Shown here: positions 45,141-52,480 of the stretch, one piece after another
Position numbering within the stretch: the stretch's first letter is position 1
Layout of the letters: every line of letters starts with the position of its first letter
NCBI GenBank assembly: GCA_035713725.1
Contig: DASTMZ010000076.1
Span: forward strand, 1 to 56,964
From: DASQPR01 sp035713725
Lineage (GTDB): Bacteria > Actinomycetota > Actinomycetes > Mycobacteriales > Micromonosporaceae
DNA length: 56,964 nt
Reading direction: 5' to 3'
Made by a program: the position numbers and the translations under genes
The notes under the pieces: model-generated
Seen by the model: only the letters and a program-made list of their open reading frames with translations
Told to the model about the DNA's origin: nothing
Database searches by the model: none

Positions 45141-46000
45141 GCTCGATCGTCCAACTCGCATTGTTGTTCGGCGCCGTCGTCGGGCTCGGCGCGTTCCTCA
45201 TGATTCGTGGCGTCGTCCCGGCGCCGCCGGCGCTGGACGCGGCGCTGTCCCGACTGCATCCGTCGACGAGCCCGGTGACCGCCGCGCCGCTGGCGTCCGG
45301 TCGCACGCTCGTGGACCGGCTGGGGCTGAAGCCGCCGGCGACCGACATGCGGTTGATCGGTATGTCGATCGAGCGGTACACCGTGGAGAAGCTCGGTTAT
45401 CCGCTCGTCGGGCTGGTGTTCCCGGCGGTGTTCGGCGTGATGCTCGGTGCGGCGGGCATCCACCTGCCGTGGTACTTCCCGACGTTGTTCGGCCTCGCCC
45501 TCGCGGTCGTGATGTTCATGCTCGTGGATTCCAGCATCCGTCAGAAGGCGGACGCGGCGCGCGAGGAGTTCCGGCGCGCGGTCGCGACGTACCTCACGCT
45601 CGTCGGCCTCGTACGGTACGCGGGTGCCGGCGCGGTCGAGTCGCTGGAACTGGCCGCTCAAGTCGGCGAGAGCTGGGTCTTCGAGCGGATCCGCGATGCG
45701 CTCGCGGATGCCCGCTACGCGAACGAGGCGCCGTGGACGCGGTTGCGCCAGGTGTCGGCCGAGATCGGCGTCCCGGACCTCGGAGAGGTCGGCGACATCA
45801 TGAGCCTCGTCGGCGACCAGGGCGCGCAGGTCTACCAGACGCTGCTCAGTCGCGCCCAATCGATGCGTGTCGCGCTGCGGACGAAGGAGCAGCAGCGCGC
45901 CGCGACCGCGACCACGCTCCTTTACGTACCCACGAGCATGTTGCTTCTGGTGTTCCTGATCCTGATCGGCTATCCGGCCATGGCCCGCATCCTCGGCTGA
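45137..46000 (+). CDS. tadC: TadC-like pilus inner-membrane platform protein
   Basis: A 287-residue GspF-type protein, partner of TadB. Two hydrophobic segments near the N-terminus (LALLFGAVVGLGAFLMI), a pair in the middle (GLVFPAVFGVMLGAAGI, LFGLALAVVMFMLVD) and a C-terminal one (STMLLLVFLILIGYPAMAR-like) frame a helical core (FRRAVATYLTLVGLVRYAGA). GTG 45137 overlaps the tadB stop (GTGA); the longer frame upstream is a shadow of tadB. The pilin gene follows 20 bp later with its own strong ribosome site. Confidence 0.9.
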   Translation: MSSIVQLALLFGAVVGLGAFLMIRGVVPAPPALDAALSRLHPSTSPVTAAPLASGRTLVDRLGLKPPATDMRLIGMSIERYTVEKLGYPLVGLVFPAVFGVMLGAAGIHLPWYFPTLFGLALAVVMFMLVDSSIRQKADAAREEFRRAVATYLTLVGLVRYAGAGAVESLELAAQVGESWVFERIRDALADARYANEAPWTRLRQVSAEIGVPDLGEVGDIMSLVGDQGAQVYQTLLSRAQSMRVALRTKEQQRAATATTLLYVPTSMLLLVFLILIGYPAMARILG

Positions 46001-46020
46001 CCCACCACCCCGGAGGAATC

Positions 46021-46227
46021 ATGTTTATCTACCTCAGGGTCCTCGCGACGTTGTTCACCCAGCGTTGGCAGGCACTACGCGAGGACGAAGGCGCATCCAC
46101 CATCGAATACCTCCTGCTGGTGCTCCTCGGGATCGCGGTGGCCGGTGCGGCCGTCATAGTCATCAAGGCGGCCGTCCAGTCCAAGAACGACCAGATCACG
46201 AATAACACCAACAACACGAACCCGTGA
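46021..46227 (+). CDS. flp: Flp-type pilin
   Basis: A 68-residue prepilin. The class IVb cleavage site is after G24 (DEG then ASTIEY), leaving Glu at +5 and Tyr at +6, followed by a hydrophobic helix (LLLVLLGIAVAGAAVIVIK). The mature pilin would be only 44 residues with an Asn-rich tail (NNTNNTNP). GGAGG at 46012-46016 is the best ribosome site in the operon, in line with high output of the structural subunit. This gene is too short for most gene finders. A prepilin peptidase (TadV) is not encoded in the window. Confidence 0.92.
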   Translation: MFIYLRVLATLFTQRWQALREDEGASTIEYLLLVLLGIAVAGAAVIVIKAAVQSKNDQITNNTNNTNP

Positions 46228-46673
46228 TATTCAGCCGCGGCCGCCGTCGCGGCGCCGGGCAACGCACCCGAGCGCGACGGCGGAACATGCTCGCCCTCGG
46301 TCGCGACGCGCGCGATCGCGGCTCGCTCACGCTCGAGTACGTGATCCTCATGCCGGTGATGTTCTTTCTCATCTTCGGCTGCATCCAGATCGCCTTGTTC
46401 TCCTATGGCCGCTCGATCGCTCTGAACGCGGCACACGAAGCGGTCAACGCGCAGCGCGCGCTTGGTGCACCGCCCGGCGTCGGTGAGGCGCGGGCGTACG
46501 CGTTCATCCGCGCACAGGGCGACTCGCTGGAGGATCCGCGGGTGACCGTCGTGGTACGCGGCAACGAGGTGATCGCAACCGTGACGGGTGACACGGTCTC
46601 GCTCGTACCCATCTTCAAGCCGTTCCACGTGACACAGGTCGCGAGCGCGCCAGTAGAGGAGTTCCGCCCATGA
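46224..46673 (+). CDS. TadE-like pseudopilin
   Basis: A 149-residue protein with a TadE domain. A basic leader (RGRRRGAGQRTRARRR) is followed by DRGSLTLEYVILMPVMFFLI, a pilin-like signal and hydrophobic helix, then an exported domain (SYGRSIALNAAHEAVNAQRA). TadE/F proteins are minor pseudopilins that share the prepilin-type leader. GTG 46224 overlaps the flp stop by 4 bp. Confidence 0.85.
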   Translation: MIFSRGRRRGAGQRTRARRRNMLALGRDARDRGSLTLEYVILMPVMFFLIFGCIQIALFSYGRSIALNAAHEAVNAQRALGAPPGVGEARAYAFIRAQGDSLEDPRVTVVVRGNEVIATVTGDTVSLVPIFKPFHVTQVASAPVEEFRP

Positions 46674-47134
46674 CCGGCCCGCTGCGCGTGCCGATGCACG
46701 CGCCGGCCGCTCGGCGGCGGCGCGTAGACCGCGGCGCGAGCACGCTGGAGGCGGCCATCCTCACGCCCGCCCTGCTGCTCATCATCGGGCTCGCAATCGT
46801 CGCGATGCGCATCTCGGTGGCGGATCAGGCCGTCGAGGCGGCGGCGCACGACGCGGCGCGGGCGGCGTCGATCGCGCGTACCCAGACCGAGGCCCAACAG
46901 GCGGCGCGCGATGCGGCGTTGAACGCGCTGAGCCAGCAGGGGCTGAACTGCAATCCGACGGTGCAGCCGGACACGAGTCAGTTCAGCCGCCCGATCGGCG
47001 AGACGGCGGTCGTGACGGTGACAGTGATCTGCGACGTGAAATTGAGCGACATCGGCATGCCCGGACTGCCCGGTGACCACGTGATCACCGCGACGTTCAC
47101 CAGCTATCTCGATCAGTTCCGGGGCCGGTCGTGA
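46670..47134 (+). CDS. TadE/TadF-like minor pseudopilin
   Basis: A 154-residue TadE-family protein. RGASTLEAAILTPALLLIIG gives the prepilin-like leader (Glu at +5 after the Gly) and helix, and the exported part includes two cysteines (GLNCNPTV, VICDVK) that may form a disulfide. ATG 46670 overlaps the previous stop. Together with the neighbouring TadE-like protein it probably forms the pseudopilin pair of the system. Confidence 0.85.
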   Translation: MTGPLRVPMHAPAARRRRVDRGASTLEAAILTPALLLIIGLAIVAMRISVADQAVEAAAHDAARAASIARTQTEAQQAARDAALNALSQQGLNCNPTVQPDTSQFSRPIGETAVVTVTVICDVKLSDIGMPGLPGDHVITATFTSYLDQFRGRS

Positions 47135-47568
47135 CAGCGGTCGCACGCTACTGGCACGCGCGGTTCGACGGCCGGCGGGACGAGGGTGCGTACACGCTGT
47201 TCGTGCTGATATTCGTGTTCGCACTGTTCCTGATGGTCGGGCTGTCGGTGGACGGTGGCGGCCGACTGGCCGCGCAGGCGCGTGCCGACGACATCGCCGC
47301 CGAGGCGGCGCGCGCCGCCGGACAGGCGATCGATCTGCCGCAAGCCATTAGCGGCACGGCGGACGTGGTCGACCCGGCCGCCGCACAGGCCGCCGCGCAG
47401 GCCTACCTCGCCGACGCGGGCGCGAACGGTACGGCGGATGTCATCAACGGTGGCCACGCCGTCCGCGTCACGGTGCACCTCACCTACCGTCCGGAGATCC
47501 TCGGCGCGTTCCACTTCGGACCGTGGCCGGTGACCGGCACTGCCACCGCGCAACTACTGACCGGCTAG
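47131..47568 (+). CDS. TadG-like pilus assembly protein
   Basis: A 145-residue protein with an N-terminal helix (GAYTLFVLIFVFALFLMVG) followed by SVDGGGRLAAQARADDIAAEAARAA-type sequence, typical of TadG/Flp-associated proteins with a reduced VWA part. It is shorter than most TadG proteins. GTG 47131 overlaps the previous stop. It is the last of the overlapping pilus genes before a 33-bp space. Confidence 0.8.
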   Translation: MTAVARYWHARFDGRRDEGAYTLFVLIFVFALFLMVGLSVDGGGRLAAQARADDIAAEAARAAGQAIDLPQAISGTADVVDPAAAQAAAQAYLADAGANGTADVINGGHAVRVTVHLTYRPEILGAFHFGPWPVTGTATAQLLTG

Positions 47569-47601
47569 CCATCGTTCCGCCCGCCTGGCCTGGAGGTACC
47601 G

Positions 47602-49806
47602 ATGCCCCGATCGACGACCGTGAGCCGCTCGCCCGGCGGCCGGCTGGTGACCGGCGGGCTCGCCGCCGCGGCACTGCTCGCCGTGATCGTCGGCGTGCCG
47701 ATCGCGCTGGCGCTGCTCGGCGGCGATCCGCTGCCGCACCACCTGCCGTCCGGTGCCGGCATCCGCGAGTCGTTGCTGCACAAGGACGCGACCGGAACGC
47801 TGTTCATCCGGGTGATCGTGGTGATCGGCTGGCTCGCTTGGGCCACGTTCGCGCTGTCGATCGTGGTCGAGCTGGTGGCCCGGCTGCGCGGCCGTCACGC
47901 GAAGCGATTGCCCGGCCTGGGCGGTCCGCAGCGGTTCGCGGCCGGCCTGGTCGCCGCGGTCGCGATGGCGATCAGCACACCGGCCTCCGGGTTCGCCGCG
48001 CCGCACGCGCCGGTCGCTGCGGTGGCGACGCCGTCGCCGCACGGTGGTGCGCCGTCCGCCGGTCACGCGGTGGCACGAACCGCCACGGGTACGAGTGCCG
48101 GAACCGACGTCGTACGGCCGCCGACGCGTCTCGTTTACCAAGTGCGCAAGGGTGATTACCTCGGCCGGATCGCCGAGCGATTCGGCGGCCAGTTTTCGGA
48201 GGCCACTCAAATCGCGCGCGTGAACCACATCAAGGACCCGAACCTGATCGACGTGGGATGGCGCATCACGCTGCCGGCCGACGCAGTCGACACGGGACCA
48301 CATCGGCACGCCACCGGGCACATCGTAGCCGGCACTGGTACGCACTCGGTCGGCGACGGCGAACCGGCAGCTCACGCGCCAGCCCAGCCGCCCGTGCCGA
48401 GCAACCAGCCGCCCGTGCCGAGCACCCAGCCGCCCGCAGCGCCGGCCGCGACGGCGTCGCCCGGAGCCGCGGTGTCGCCCGGAGCCGCGGTGTCGCCCGG
48501 AGCGGCGGTGTCGTCGGCGGCAACCGCGTCCCATGAGCACCCGCGCGAGGATCTGCCGCAGCCGATCTCGTCGGGTGCGACACCGGCCGATGCGCCGAGC
48601 GGTGGCACCACACCGGACCTGATCACCGCCGACGCTCCGGCGGTCGACCTGGTCGGCGAGATGCTCGCCGCGTCCGGCACGCTTGCCGCCGTCGTGTCGC
48701 TCGCGGTGGTCGTGATGCGGCGTCGCGACGAGGCCAGCCAACGACTCGGCCGTACGTCCGTGCCGCCGCTCGCGGGCGGCGGTGCGCTCCGGTTGATGGC
48801 GCCGACCACGGTCGACGACGTGATGCGGCTCGACGCGGCGCTGCGAGCGCTGCCGGACCTTGTTGCCGGTTGGCCGGTCGACGAAATTCCGCAAGTGGCC
48901 GGGGTTTGGCTGGACCACGGTGCGGTCACGCTCCTACTTTCCGACCAGGCCCGTACGGCGCCGGAGCCGTTCGAGGACGACGCGAACGGATGGCGGCTCG
49001 CCGCCGACGCACGAGTCGCACGGCGTACCGATCGGGTGGCGCCGCTGCCGCTGCTGTGCGTGGTCGGTGGCCGCGAGCGGCAGCACGCATTCCTCGATCT
49101 GGAATACCTGCGGGTGCTGGGCATCGGCGGCGACCCGGCGGCGGCACGCAACCTGCTGCGCTTCATCGTCGCCGAGTTGTGTCGCAACGTGTGGGCAGAA
49201 AACGTACGCGTGACGCTCGCCGGCTTCGGACCGGAGGCGGCCGCGCTGTCAGCGTTGGACCCGGCTCGCATCCGCGTCGAGCCCTCGGTGGCGACCGCCG
49301 TGGCGGCCTGCCACGCGCGGCTCGCCGACGCGGTCGCGAACCTGCACGACGTACGAGCTCCCGACGTCCTGGTCGTCGCGTCGCCAGCGATGAGCGATCA
49401 CGCCGCGCTTGCCGCGTTGGAGAGGGATTTGATGGCTACGCCCGGCGTCGGCATGGCGATGGTGGTCGGCCCGACGCCGGAGGGTCTGCCGGTCGGTCGC
49501 TACCAGATGAACGTCGGCGACGCCGGCGACCTGCACATCGGCTTTCTCGGCGACGCTCTCATGCCGGCGGCGTGCCTGCCGTCGGTGCTCGTCGACGACG
49601 TGGTGAGGTTGTTCGCCGAGGCGCGCGACTCGGGCGATGTGACGCTCGTCGACGTCACACGTGCGACGCCGTACGGCACGGACGCGAGCGTACCCACCGG
49701 AGCGGTCGCCGCCGTGGTCCGCCCCGAGCCGACCGGTCGCAGCTTCCGCGCCGAGCTGGACGACCTGACGCGGGGCGACACGACACGCACCGCCGGACGG
49801 AACTGA
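47602..49806 (+). CDS. LysM-domain membrane protein of the Tad locus
   Basis: A 734-residue protein. Two N-terminal transmembrane helices (about 17-38 and 66-88), a third hydrophobic stretch near 112-130, then an exported part with a LysM motif at about 178-226 (VYQVRKGDYLGRIAERFGG, IDVGWRITLP). A Pro/Ala linker with SPGAAV and PPVPS repeats follows, then a further helix (about 355-372) and a roughly 350-residue cytoplasmic domain. Homologues in actinobacterial Tad loci often end in a BTAD transcriptional domain; I do not see one here. LysM suggests peptidoglycan binding, so it could anchor the pilus machine. GGAGG precedes ATG 47602. Confidence 0.82.
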   Translation: MPRSTTVSRSPGGRLVTGGLAAAALLAVIVGVPIALALLGGDPLPHHLPSGAGIRESLLHKDATGTLFIRVIVVIGWLAWATFALSIVVELVARLRGRHAKRLPGLGGPQRFAAGLVAAVAMAISTPASGFAAPHAPVAAVATPSPHGGAPSAGHAVARTATGTSAGTDVVRPPTRLVYQVRKGDYLGRIAERFGGQFSEATQIARVNHIKDPNLIDVGWRITLPADAVDTGPHRHATGHIVAGTGTHSVGDGEPAAHAPAQPPVPSNQPPVPSTQPPAAPAATASPGAAVSPGAAVSPGAAVSSAATASHEHPREDLPQPISSGATPADAPSGGTTPDLITADAPAVDLVGEMLAASGTLAAVVSLAVVVMRRRDEASQRLGRTSVPPLAGGGALRLMAPTTVDDVMRLDAALRALPDLVAGWPVDEIPQVAGVWLDHGAVTLLLSDQARTAPEPFEDDANGWRLAADARVARRTDRVAPLPLLCVVGGRERQHAFLDLEYLRVLGIGGDPAAARNLLRFIVAELCRNVWAENVRVTLAGFGPEAAALSALDPARIRVEPSVATAVAACHARLADAVANLHDVRAPDVLVVASPAMSDHAALAALERDLMATPGVGMAMVVGPTPEGLPVGRYQMNVGDAGDLHIGFLGDALMPAACLPSVLVDDVVRLFAEARDSGDVTLVDVTRATPYGTDASVPTGAVAAVVRPEPTGRSFRAELDDLTRGDTTRTAGRN

Positions 49807-49820
49807 ACCGACCGACACGG

Positions 49821-49874
49821 CCGGTCTGATCGATGCCCGCCGGTCTGATCGATGCCCGCCGGCCTCATCGACGC
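49821..49874. repeat. 19-bp tandem repeat, about 2.8 copies
   Basis: CCGGTCTGATCGATGCCCG occurs at 49821-49839 and exactly at 49840-49858; a third, degenerate copy follows to about 49874. It lies 15 bp after the stop of the LysM gene. Confidence 0.85.
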
Positions 49875-49943
49875 GGACGGTGGTCGGCCCACTTAGGCGG
49901 CGCACAGCCAGCGCTGGCATCATTCGGCCCGAAGGAGGGCGAT

Positions 49944-52028
49944 GTGCCGGAGCCGACCGAGCCGCACGACTCCGTCGGATCGGGCCAGCCGATCGTTCGA
50001 CGGGACCCGCGATGGTGCTGGCCCGTCGTCGGCGCCATCGCGCTGGTCGCCGCCGTCGCGTACGGATGGGGCGCCGGCCACGTTTCGGTGGAGATCTACT
50101 ACGCCGGAGCCGTCCGTACCATGGCGCACAGCTGGCACGCATTCGCGTTCGGCGGCTTCGATCCGGCCGGCACGGTCACCCTGGACAAGCTGCCCGGTTC
50201 GTTCTGGATCCAGGCGCTCGTGGTGCGCGCGTTCGGCCTGTCGACGTGGAGTCTCGTCGTGCCGCAGATTGTCGCTGGCGCGCTGACGGTCCTCGTCATG
50301 TTCCTGGCGGTACGCCGCACCGCGGGCGCTCGCGCAGGTGTCGTGGCCGCCGCGATCACCGCTGTCGTGCCGGCCACCGCGATCATGAGCCGCGGCAACA
50401 CCGCCGACGCGATCTGCGTCCTGCTCATGGTCGTCGCGGCGGATATCACGCTGCGCGCCATCCGAAACGGGCGCGTCCGTACGGTTGCCGCCAGCGGTCT
50501 CGTTGTCGGGCTTGCGTTCCAGGCCAAGATGATCGAGGCATGGGCGATCCTGCCGGCGCTCGGCGTGGCGTACGCGGTCGCGGCGCCCGGGTCGCTGAGC
50601 CGTCGCGCCGGCCGGTTGACGATCGGCGGCGCGGTCGCGGTGGCCGTGTCGCTGAGTTGGATGACCGCCGTCACGCTGGTGCCGGCGGCCGATCGACCGT
50701 ACGTGGACGGCAGCCGGAATGACTCGGTCTACGAGCAGGTCTTCGTGTACAACGGGGTGGCGCGATTCCAGGCCGGCAACGCGTACGGCCTCCGTCCGGC
50801 CGCGCCGGAACGGTCCGCGCCCGTGGTGCCGGCGTCACTCCGACAGTCGCTGGGGCCGTCGGCAGACCGGTCGACGCCGGGTGTGACACGACTCGTCACG
50901 GGTGAGGTCGGTCGCGACGCCGGATGGTTGCTGCCGGTGGCCCTCGTCGCGATGGTCGGTCTCCTCGTGGCACGCCGGCACCGACCCCGCACCGACATGG
51001 TGCGCGCCGCCACGTTGCTGTGGGGGATCTGGCTGGTCACGTTCACCGTACTGTTCAGCGCGGCCGCGAACCTGTTGACGTACTACACCGGTGCGCTGGT
51101 GCCACCGATCGCGGCGTTGTGTGCGATCGGGCTGCGCGAGGCGTACCGGACGGTACGGGCGCGGAACGCCGTACGCCGTGAAACGGATTCGTTCCGTCAG
51201 GTCGTGCCGGCCGCCGTCGTCGTCGCGCTCGTTGTCGCCGTCGCCAGCCTCGTGGTGTTGAGTTGGCGTACGCCACCGTGGTTCCAGGCCGTTGGCGCCG
51301 CCGCCACCGTTGGCGCAGCAGTCCTCGCCGTGGCGGCGCGGCGCCTGCCCCGCCCGTGGGTCGGCGTGGTGGACGCGTTCGTCGTGCTCGCGATCGTGCC
51401 GGCCGCGGCGTCGGTCGCACTGATCGCCGACTCCGGCGGTTCGTTCGACGCGCCGCTCGGCGCCAGCGGTACGCTCGCCCGCCCTACTCCTGGCGCCCTG
51501 GCCGCCGCCGCGGCGAGCTATGGCGGCGTCGTCGTGCCGAGCATGGATGCTGTGGTCTGGTATGAGCTTGATCTGTTGCGCCACTCGTATGCGTCCAACC
51601 TGTCGGCGCAACGCCGCCTGTTCGTGTTCACCTCCGCGGAGGCGAGCGCATTCGTACTCGCCGGTGTGGCGTACGTCGAGCCGGTCGGCGGATACACCGG
51701 CTTGGTCGACGCGCCGACCCTCGACCGGATCCGCGCCGAGATCTCGGGCGGCCAGATCGCGTACGCGGTGGTGCCCGGTCCGGGGGATCCGCGTGCCGGC
51801 GATCCACGGGTCGCCGTAATCGAGTCGATGTGCACCGCGGTACGGCCGGATCTAACCGGCTCTCCGTCGGCGCGGATCTACGTATGCCCGGCGGCCGCGC
51901 CGCTCCAATCCGGAGCTTCGGCCGGGCCAGCAGGTCCCTCCGGGCCACCCGGACCGACCGGGCCGCCAGGATCCACCGGGCCGGCAGGCGCCGTCGCGCC
52001 GGCAGGACCCTCCGCACCGCCGGCTTGA
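49944..52028 (+). CDS. GT39-type membrane glycosyltransferase with collagen-like tail
   Basis: A 694-residue polytopic protein of the ArnT/PMT glycosyltransferase group. The N-terminal loop has YYAGAVRTMAHSWHAFAFGG and TVTLDKLPGSFW, the expected acceptor/donor loop of GT39 enzymes that use a polyprenyl-phosphate sugar. About ten or more hydrophobic segments follow, then a C-terminal exported domain. The last 40 residues contain eight consecutive Gly-X-Y triplets (GPAGPSGPPGPTGPPGSTGP and on), a collagen-like tail. GTG 49944 with AAGGAGG upstream is preferred over any upstream start. Position directly after the Tad operon suggests glycosylation of pilin or surface proteins (inference). Confidence 0.88.
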   Translation: MPEPTEPHDSVGSGQPIVRRDPRWCWPVVGAIALVAAVAYGWGAGHVSVEIYYAGAVRTMAHSWHAFAFGGFDPAGTVTLDKLPGSFWIQALVVRAFGLSTWSLVVPQIVAGALTVLVMFLAVRRTAGARAGVVAAAITAVVPATAIMSRGNTADAICVLLMVVAADITLRAIRNGRVRTVAASGLVVGLAFQAKMIEAWAILPALGVAYAVAAPGSLSRRAGRLTIGGAVAVAVSLSWMTAVTLVPAADRPYVDGSRNDSVYEQVFVYNGVARFQAGNAYGLRPAAPERSAPVVPASLRQSLGPSADRSTPGVTRLVTGEVGRDAGWLLPVALVAMVGLLVARRHRPRTDMVRAATLLWGIWLVTFTVLFSAAANLLTYYTGALVPPIAALCAIGLREAYRTVRARNAVRRETDSFRQVVPAAVVVALVVAVASLVVLSWRTPPWFQAVGAAATVGAAVLAVAARRLPRPWVGVVDAFVVLAIVPAAASVALIADSGGSFDAPLGASGTLARPTPGALAAAAASYGGVVVPSMDAVVWYELDLLRHSYASNLSAQRRLFVFTSAEASAFVLAGVAYVEPVGGYTGLVDAPTLDRIRAEISGGQIAYAVVPGPGDPRAGDPRVAVIESMCTAVRPDLTGSPSARIYVCPAAAPLQSGASAGPAGPSGPPGPTGPPGSTGPAGAVAPAGPSAPPA

Positions 52029-52035
52029 CATGCAA

Positions 52036-52097
52036 CGACCCCCGAGGCTCCGCGTTTCCGCGGCCGGCTGGACGGGGCCGGATCACCTCGGGGGTCG
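52036..52097. terminator. bidirectional hairpin after the glycosyltransferase gene
   Basis: CGACCCCCGAGG (52036-52047) pairs perfectly with CCTCGGGGGTCG (52086-52097); the 38-base loop holds a second small CCGCGG hairpin. On the plus strand it is followed by GGGGTTTGCTGTCTT. It ends the pilus/glycosyltransferase transcript and could also end a minus-strand transcript coming from 52222. Confidence 0.8.
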
Positions 52098-52116
52098 GGG
52101 TTTGCTGTCTTAGTCG

Positions 52117-52165
52117 CGGAGCCGCTGCACACGGTCCGGACAATGAGTTTGTCCAGAACAGCGGC
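52117..52165 (-). other. imperfect extended hairpin on the minus-strand element
   Basis: On the minus strand GCCGCTG (52165-52159) pairs with CAGCGGC (52127-52121), enclosing an inner stem CTGGACAA/TTGTCCGG (52156-52149 with 52143-52136) and a five-base loop. It starts at the stop codon of the 12-codon frame, as an attenuator or small-RNA structure would. Confidence 0.55.
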
Positions 52166-52203
52166 TAGCGGACAGCCACCTCATCAGTCCTATTGCCGTT
52201 CAA
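52165..52203 (-). CDS. 12-codon leader-like frame with near-perfect Shine-Dalgarno
   Basis: Minus-strand TTG at 52203 begins MNGNRTDEVAVR, ending at TAG 52165. It is preceded at nine bases by GGAGGT (52218-52213) inside GAAAGGAGGTGGTCCAGC, which is complementary to the 3' end of 16S rRNA at 17 of 18 positions. That is the strongest ribosome site in the window. The frame is too short to call a protein gene with confidence; it may be a leader peptide or a ribosome-loading element of a small RNA. No longer gene follows on this strand, because the glycosyltransferase lies opposite. Confidence 0.4.
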   Translation of the reverse strand: MNGNRTDEVAVR

Positions 52204-52222
52204 CGCTGGACCACCTCCTTTC

Positions 52223-52480
52223 GCCGTGTGTAGCGCGACACTATCGCCGCCCTCGACCGCGCGGCAAGACCATTTGTCGGCGTTTCGCGCCGGTGCACCT
52301 GGTGTTTGGGCAGGTCAGGGTCGTGAGAATCGAGATCAAGACGGGTACCCGGGGTCATGGTGCGCCACGTCACGCGTAACCCACGGCAACCTGCGGCCCG
52401 CCGTACCCACGTGTGCCGGACCTGGACACGGACCGTGATCAGGGGTCCCGCGCGACCGGCCGACACGGCAGGATGTGGCC
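52223..52480. other. intergenic region before the M28 peptidase gene
   Basis: Together with the preceding minus-strand element this makes a gene-poor stretch of about 380 bp. I see GTACCCGGGGT near 52346 and a Pro/Arg-coding bias on the plus strand, but no supported gene. Promoters must lie here for the M28 gene (plus) and, near 52225-52300, for the minus-strand element; ACACTATCG and ACCATTTGTCGG are the only AT-richer patches. Confidence 0.4.

Noticed and set aside
52205..52222. Fragment of a 16S rRNA 3' end on the plus strand
   Set aside because: Only the last 18 bases match, with one mismatch. The sequence next to it is not rRNA. It is better read as a strong ribosome site on the minus strand.
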